64,000 bases of DNA, taken from positions 277,721-341,720 of the forward strand of contig JAPOXV010000026.1 of assembly GCA_026706935.1 (NCBI GenBank). Direction: 5' to 3'. The notes beneath the pieces are model-generated. The model ran no database searches, was not told the origin of the DNA, and saw nothing but the letters and a program-made list of their open reading frames with translations. Made by a program: the position numbers and the translations under genes. Positions 59,395 to 64,000 of the stretch are shown piece after piece (position 1 is the stretch's first letter; each line of letters opens with the position of its first letter). The DNA comes from Gammaproteobacteria bacterium. Its GTDB lineage: Bacteria > Pseudomonadota > Gammaproteobacteria > Pseudomonadales > Azotimanducaceae.

Positions 59395-60414
59395 GTGTCG
59401 GATGAAAAAGTCATGACGAACGAGATTCCTACTCCTGTTTTGACCGATTTAAACGATGAGTCTACCGCAGATACTCTACTACAGTATCGCGATGCACACG
59501 AACGCGGATCGGACCAATACGCACCAATGGTTCAAACGTTCTACAAGCTAGTAACGGACTTTTACGAATTCGGTTGGGGTTCATCCTTTCACTTCGCTCC
59601 GACAAAGGCAGGTGCGTCCTTCGAGGAATCTATCGCTAGTCATCAGCACTATCTTGGTGAATCGATGGGTCTAAGACCCGGTCTTAATGTACTCGATATA
59701 GGCTGCGGTGTAGGTGGTCCGCAAAGATCCATGGCACGGACTTTCGGTCCGAGTATCACCGGACTCAATATCTCCGCATACCAATTGCAGAAGTGCGAGG
59801 AGTACAACAAAGAGGCTGGTTTGGACGAACTCTGTCACCTTCTACTCGGCGATTTCATGGCGATTCCTGCCGAGGATCAGAGTTTCGGCGCCGCTTACCA
59901 CATCGAGGCGATCCCCCACGCGCCAGACAAAATCGGTGTTTACAAAGAGATTTTTCGTGTTTTGGAACCTGGAGCGATCTTCGCCGGGTACGACTGGTGT
60001 ATGACCCCTCTATACGACGCTGAGAACCCGATACATCGGAAGATCAAGGAAGGTATCGAATACGGGAATGCATTACCGCAAATCGTTTCATTCACTGACG
60101 TAAATGACGGCTTGCAGGAAGCTGGATTTGAGCTGCTCGAAACGCGAGATCGTGCTATCGATTCGGACCCAGAAACTCCTTGGTATCAACCGTTGGAAGG
60201 AAACTTGAGGACACTAAAGGGGCTTCCGCGGTCCAGCGGTGGTCGCAAAGTGGTCGCGAGCATCTTGCGGGCTCTTGAAATAATCCGCGCGGTACCTAAA
60301 GGAACATCCGAAACTTGCCGCATTCTCAACAACGCCGCTGACAGTCTAGTTGCCGGCGGACGGTTGGGTATTTTCACGCCAATGTACTTCCACAAAGCTC
60401 AAAAACCGAACTGA
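59395..60414 (+). CDS. Sterol C-24 methyltransferase-like (ERG6/SMT) enzyme
   Basis: This is a 339-residue SAM-dependent methyltransferase with the sterol C-24 methyltransferase signatures: YEFGWG followed by FHFAP (residues 57-69, sterol-binding region I), LDIGCGVGGPQRSMA (SAM motif I, 100-114), LGDFMAIP (region III-like), IEAIPHAP (170-177) and YKEIFRVLEPGAIFAGYDW (the post-I block). Residues 205-225 carry the YDAENPIHRKIKEGIE block of SMTs. It adds the C-24 methyl group to a sterol side chain. The start is GTG 59395; ATG 59413 is possible. The ERG26-, desaturase- and EBP-like genes lie 4-6 kb away; bacterial SMT relatives are known. Confidence 0.88.
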   Translation: MSDEKVMTNEIPTPVLTDLNDESTADTLLQYRDAHERGSDQYAPMVQTFYKLVTDFYEFGWGSSFHFAPTKAGASFEESIASHQHYLGESMGLRPGLNVLDIGCGVGGPQRSMARTFGPSITGLNISAYQLQKCEEYNKEAGLDELCHLLLGDFMAIPAEDQSFGAAYHIEAIPHAPDKIGVYKEIFRVLEPGAIFAGYDWCMTPLYDAENPIHRKIKEGIEYGNALPQIVSFTDVNDGLQEAGFELLETRDRAIDSDPETPWYQPLEGNLRTLKGLPRSSGGRKVVASILRALEIIRAVPKGTSETCRILNNAADSLVAGGRLGIFTPMYFHKAQKPN

Positions 60415-60516
60415 AACGATCAGCTCACAAATGCTGTCTATCTGATTAGTAGAGGCGCTCGTTCCACCTTTATTAACTGAATCTTCTATCTGACTAGCAA
60501 AGAATGTTCGCTCGCT

Positions 60517-61824
60517 TTGTTAACCCTACATAGCACGTATCGAAAATACATCGGAAACAAGCGGAGTAACTGCTTTTCAATCGCCGCATTTAGCCTATCG
60601 ACGCTGTTGCTCGCAGGATGCGGAGGAGGCGGGAGCAATCCCGGTCCCGTCACGCCACCGCCTACTCCTTTTACGCCGCCACCACAACCTCCACCACCGG
60701 ATCCGGCCACGACTTCAGTCGGACAAGCCTGCGTAGACGGTCAGGCCGGCGAATTCGCTTGTCAAGGTATATCGCTACGTAGTCATTTACCAAATGACGA
60801 GATGGGCGGTCAATTTGGAAATGACCTATGGGGATGGTATGACGAAGAAAACGGTCGCGAATACGCGTTGATGGGAATGCGAAACGGGACGTCATTCGTG
60901 GACGTCACGACCCCTGATGAAGCCACGTACCTTGGTCGACTACCTACACAATCTGGAGAGTCTCTATGGCGCGACATTAAGGTGTATCAAAACTACGCAT
61001 ACATCGTCGCCGACCATGCAGGCTCTCACGGCATGCAAGTATTCAACTTGACCCGATTGCGGGACCAATCGACGCCGCAGGAGTTTGTTGCCGATACTGT
61101 TTACGGTGACTTAGATACTTCGCACAATCTCGTAATAAACGAGAACACTGGTTTTATCTATGCCGTTCTCGGCGATACCTGTGAGGGAGGGCTCCACATG
61201 ATCGACCTATCGATTCCGATTAACCCCCAATTCGCTGGTTGTCATATGACCGTACGAACACACGACAGTCAATGTGTTCTATATCAAGGTGGCGACGCAG
61301 ATTACGCCGATAAAGAGATATGTTTTAGTTCGAACGAAGACCACTTTGAGATTGTCGATGTAACGGATAAATCATCGCCAGTAACGATCTCGACTCTGAC
61401 ATACGAGCAACTCGCTTACGTACATCAAGGTTGGTTGACCGAAGACCACCGATATTTTCTGCTTGGGGACGAATTGGATGAAAGTATCTTCGAGCAGCCT
61501 ACCCGTACACACGTAATTGACGTCTCCGATTTGGATGCGCCTGAGTATCTATACGCATATGAACACGAAACACAAGCGACCGACCATAACTTATACGTTC
61601 TCGGTAATCGAGTGTATCAGGCGAATTACACCGTCGGGCTGAGAGTATTGGAGTTCGGCGATCTTTCAGCACAGGAGATGTCAGAAATCGCTTTCTTTGA
61701 CACGCTACCAGAACATGATGACGACCAACTCTGGGGTGCCTGGAGTGTGTTTCCATACCTCCCTTCCGGTACGATCATCGTCAGCGATATCGAAAACGGG
61801 TTATTCGTTCTTACGCTCGAATAG
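60517..61824 (+). CDS. Choice-of-anchor B / LVIVD-repeat lipoprotein
   Basis: This is a 435-residue lipoprotein: a signal (FSLSTLLLAGC) ending in LAGC, a Gly/Pro-rich linker, then a beta-propeller of LVIVD-type blades (SFVDVTTPDEATYLGRLP, MQVFNLTRLRDQS, VIDVSDLDAPEYLYAYEHE, VGLRVLEFGDLS). It matches the choice-of-anchor B family, surface-bound proteins of unknown ligand. The first usable start is TTG at 60517; the ATG at 60504 is out of frame. A terminator follows. Confidence 0.85.
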   Translation: MLTLHSTYRKYIGNKRSNCFSIAAFSLSTLLLAGCGGGGSNPGPVTPPPTPFTPPPQPPPPDPATTSVGQACVDGQAGEFACQGISLRSHLPNDEMGGQFGNDLWGWYDEENGREYALMGMRNGTSFVDVTTPDEATYLGRLPTQSGESLWRDIKVYQNYAYIVADHAGSHGMQVFNLTRLRDQSTPQEFVADTVYGDLDTSHNLVINENTGFIYAVLGDTCEGGLHMIDLSIPINPQFAGCHMTVRTHDSQCVLYQGGDADYADKEICFSSNEDHFEIVDVTDKSSPVTISTLTYEQLAYVHQGWLTEDHRYFLLGDELDESIFEQPTRTHVIDVSDLDAPEYLYAYEHETQATDHNLYVLGNRVYQANYTVGLRVLEFGDLSAQEMSEIAFFDTLPEHDDDQLWGAWSVFPYLPSGTIIVSDIENGLFVLTLE

Positions 61825-61860
61825 GACGAGCATAACGGATTGTCAATCGTCCCTTTTTTT
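61824..61860 (+). terminator. Rho-independent terminator after the LVIVD-type gene
   Basis: GGACGA at 61824-61829 pairs with TCGTCC at 61847-61852, with an inner GATTG-CAATC-like pairing, followed by CT and seven T residues. It begins at the last base of the stop codon, a typical arrangement. Confidence 0.6.
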
Positions 61861-62027
61861 CTGTATTAGGAGGATTCGCTTGCTGAACTTGCTAAATCGA
61901 TTGAGCGAAGAACTGAATTCTCCTCCAAACGCGTCGACACGAAACCTGACAACGAAACTCGCTATCACTGGTGTCTCCTAACTATTTATCACCTTATGAG
62001 AAACTCACGAGAGTAAAAAAGAAATAC

Positions 62028-62813
62028 ATGCAATCTAACGTCCAAAAATCCCTATCTTGCGTTGTGATCGTTGCCAGTTCGCTATCGCTCGCTGAAGAGT
62101 CGAACGAGGAATCCGTGCCCACGTGCGTCGTTAAGGTGACAGCCATTGAGGCGGAAATGCCGAACCTTAACGACGATCAACGCGAGATCATTTCAGAAGC
62201 TATGGAGCTGGATTACCACATACCTCATCCTGACTGTAGTTTCGAATTGGACGCGACGCTTGACTACATTCCAAGTCGAGTTGAACAGTTCGATCCGTAC
62301 GCAGACGAAGATTTACGTTGGACACTCATTTCAGTTGAAGATCGGGAACCACGAGATAAGGAGCGTAAACAAACACCACGCTATACACGAATGAGTCCGA
62401 ATGAAGCCTGGTACGATCTAAGACGGAACATCGAATGGGATTCATTGAAGGTGGGAAACGAAACCGAAGAGCGAATTTCATATGTCGGTATGAAGCAGCT
62501 CAAAGTAGGTAAAGACGAATTCGTACCAGGTGAAGTCACACTTGAGATTGATAAAGCCAAGGAAAGCCTTGAGACTGTCACCATCACGATGAACAAGCCC
62601 CACAAGATCAACTTCTTTGCAACCATCGCGGCCATGACGATGACTCAGAACTATCAATATGAGCCGGATATGTCTCGATCGATATTGAAAGAGTTAGTGG
62701 TGGACTGGACATTCAAGTTCATTGTCGCGCGTTCATCGTCCAAAGAGCATATCGTATACCGGTACAACGACTGCCAACCGTCGAGCCTCATCGAGTCGTG
62801 CAGTGACTGGTGA
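62028..62813 (+). CDS. Secreted protein of unknown function
   Basis: From the ATG at 62028 the 261-residue product has a signal-like hydrophobic stretch (LSCVVIVASSLSLAEES) and a soluble, acidic mature part with two Cys pairs. Stretches such as YEPDMSRSILKELVVDWTFKF suggest an alpha/beta domain. No family is recognised. A longer start at 61971 adds a charged leader and is less likely. Confidence 0.72.
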   Translation: MQSNVQKSLSCVVIVASSLSLAEESNEESVPTCVVKVTAIEAEMPNLNDDQREIISEAMELDYHIPHPDCSFELDATLDYIPSRVEQFDPYADEDLRWTLISVEDREPRDKERKQTPRYTRMSPNEAWYDLRRNIEWDSLKVGNETEERISYVGMKQLKVGKDEFVPGEVTLEIDKAKESLETVTITMNKPHKINFFATIAAMTMTQNYQYEPDMSRSILKELVVDWTFKFIVARSSSKEHIVYRYNDCQPSSLIESCSDW

Positions 62814-62958
62814 GTCTGTCGTGTGCGTAAAAAAAAGAGTCGTCGCTTTCGTGGTGCCAAGTCCAATTAGATCTGCCTAGTAAAACCACCTGTCAAAGCG
62901 AAAAAACCATCAACCGTTCACCCTCGGACCCGTCTAATCGCTATGCGACGTTCCTAGA

Positions 62959-63477
62959 TTATTCCTCTTCGTTAGATTCCTTTTCACCAACTATTCTCGT
63001 TCTGTAGATTTCCTCGAATTCGCTTCTTGTGATTTTGCCATCTTCGTTAACATCCAAGGTATATGTATATTCGGCAATCGCCATCATCTCCTCCCGACTA
63101 ATTCGTTCATCTTCGTTTGCGTCGAAGAATCTAAATTCGAACTCGGCAATATCAAGTGGCATACTTCCCGGAGGCGGTAAGACATCACGTTCGGTGGAGC
63201 TTGCCGAGTCTTCGCCGTTTTTCTTCGAACTCTCCGCTTCATTACTAGATGTTCGGCTCAGAAATAGATACTCATCCTTACTCACGTAGCCATCCTCATC
63301 AATATCCAATCGAATGAAACGAGTCTCGTACATGGCACGGAATGTTGCGACCATGTTTTCTACATCAATCTCCTCTGGAATATTTGTCGTATCGAACGGT
63401 AAATCGGCGTTTTGCCCTTTTGTAAATACGGCTACACAGCAAATAGAAGCAAGAAACCAGAATTTCTTCAGATTCAA
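62959..63477 (-). CDS. EF-hand calcium-binding protein
   Basis: This 172-residue exported protein has a signal (FWFLASICCVAVFTKG) and three EF-hand loops: DIDEDGYVSKDEY, DANEDERISREEM and DVNEDGKITRSEF. Residues 75-105 are a low-complexity Ser/Glu stretch. It probably binds calcium in the periplasm or at the surface. It is convergent with the gene at 62028, with a DUF433 gene upstream. Confidence 0.88.
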   Translation of the reverse strand: MNLKKFWFLASICCVAVFTKGQNADLPFDTTNIPEEIDVENMVATFRAMYETRFIRLDIDEDGYVSKDEYLFLSRTSSNEAESSKKNGEDSASSTERDVLPPPGSMPLDIAEFEFRFFDANEDERISREEMMAIAEYTYTLDVNEDGKITRSEFEEIYRTRIVGEKESNEEE

Positions 63478-63531
63478 TCGATTTCTCCTAATAGGTTCCG
63501 GAACTAAATCGGTTCTGATCTCAATTCGGCT

Positions 63532-63759
63532 TCAACGAGCTAGATCCATGCTCAATGCAGCAACCTCGAAAGCTAGTACTGCCCGTATTTGTTGTTCGTT
63601 GACACCTGGAAACCACTTAACGAATTCGTGAATGGTTGCACCGCACGCTAGGTTCTCATAGAGTGCCGCCAGTGGAACTCTGGTACCAGTGAATACCCAT
63701 ATGCCACTCACCCTTTCCTTAACCCGTTCAACTTCAGGGCACAAAGACCAATCAATCAT
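63532..63759 (-). CDS. DUF433-family protein
   Basis: This 75-residue protein shows the DUF433 helix-turn-helix-like pattern GTRVPLAALYENLACGATIHE, with FVKWFPGVNEQQIRAVLAFE after it. Members often act as antitoxin-like regulators or pair with a PIN-type or DUF5615 toxin. No toxin gene is seen next to it, so the partner may lie elsewhere or be lost. Confidence 0.82.
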   Translation of the reverse strand: MIDWSLCPEVERVKERVSGIWVFTGTRVPLAALYENLACGATIHEFVKWFPGVNEQQIRAVLAFEVAALSMDLAR

Positions 63760-63809
63760 GACGGTAACTCATCCTGTGATCCAAACTAGCACGCAATCGA
63801 CTAGCACAT

Positions 63810-64000
63810 TCATCGTTCGAACGCATAGTTGACTCGAACGTAACCAAGTCTCCCCGCTAAACCGTAGGGCGTATCCGTCGGATAGCGTATTCCCCAGAGT
63901 ACGTTTGAGAGATGGGTCTTGGATAACGCGGTCGGCAACGTGTTAAGCAGGTTATTAATACCGAATGCGACTTGAAAAGATCCACGATCCAGCCACCCTT
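63810..64000 (-). CDS. TonB-dependent receptor, C-terminal fragment
   Basis: The frame enters from the window edge and ends at a TGA (63810-63812). It reads FQVAFGINNLLNTLPTALS, then VLWGIRYPTD and LGYVRVNYAFER, the last strand ending in an aromatic-containing motif of outer-membrane receptor barrels. The N-loop GINNLLN is the familiar NLxD-like motif. Only about 63 residues are visible; the receptor type cannot be judged. Confidence 0.8.
   Translation of the reverse strand, partial: GWLDRGSFQVAFGINNLLNTLPTALSKTHLSNVLWGIRYPTDTPYGLAGRLGYVRVNYAFER

Overview
The window looks like a segment of a Gram-negative, probably gammaproteobacterial, chromosome of moderate GC. The signs are TonB/ExbBD systems, outer-membrane receptors, lipoboxes, a di-heme cytochrome c peroxidase, and an integrative conjugative element (ICE) of the PFGI-1/ICEclc (MPF-G) type. 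The taxon cannot be fixed from sequence reading alone.

Region 1 (1-8.2 kb) is a defence/restriction island, mostly on the minus strand. It holds the N-terminus of a D12-class adenine methyltransferase at the edge and a candidate operon of a Dcm-like cytosine methyltransferase, a protein with two GHKL ATPase modules (MORC/Hsp90-like N-terminus and histidine-kinase-like C-terminus), an atypical receiver-domain protein and a 211-aa unknown. A divergent Vsr endonuclease, an HNH-type protein and a papain-like protease broken by one in-frame TAA complete it. The Dcm, dual-GHKL and receiver set is a good candidate for an undescribed signalling-type restriction or anti-phage system.

Region 2 (8.7-27.6 kb) is the conjugative core and left-end genes of the ICE, nearly all on the minus strand: ParB, DUF2857, the PFL_4669 protein, DUF3577, DUF6573, then the PilL-like gene through TraD and the mating-pair genes to the VirB4/TraC ATPase. 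Several usual core genes are absent (parA, lytic transglycosylase, the TIGR03755-03757 group, TraG-like), so the element is reduced or rearranged. Inserted in it are a crotonase-family gene on the plus strand, a DUF29 gene, a trio of tail-anchored paralogues, and a duplicated block carrying a 391-bp internal deletion. Four near-identical palindromes lie upstream of the PFL_4669 gene.

Region 3 (28-41 kb) is chromosomal transport: an AGCS-type sodium:amino acid symporter; a six-gene operon (di-heme peroxidase, TonB-dependent receptor, ExbB, ExbD, ExbD, TonB); a Gly/Glu-rich lipoprotein; an ECF sigma / FecR / STN-containing receptor trio; and a sulfatase remnant.

Region 4 (41.6-52.8 kb) has secreted and envelope proteins: a 1799-aa calcium-repeat metalloprotease-like giant, a small lipoprotein, a beta-barrel, a retropepsin-like/DUF5678 pair and a permease fused to a peptidase-like region and a golvesin-like tail.

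Region 5 (52.9-60.4 kb) carries what reads as a sterol-tailoring set: an NSDHL/ERG26-like dehydrogenase, a sterol desaturase/fatty acid hydroxylase, an EXPERA/EBP-like membrane protein and, about 4 kb beyond, an ERG6-like sterol C-24 methyltransferase. These are mixed with FG-GAP, PEGA-like and small envelope genes. No oxidosqualene cyclase lies in the window. The last 4 kb hold an LVIVD-type lipoprotein, an unknown secreted protein, an EF-hand protein, a DUF433 gene and the C-terminus of another TonB-dependent receptor.
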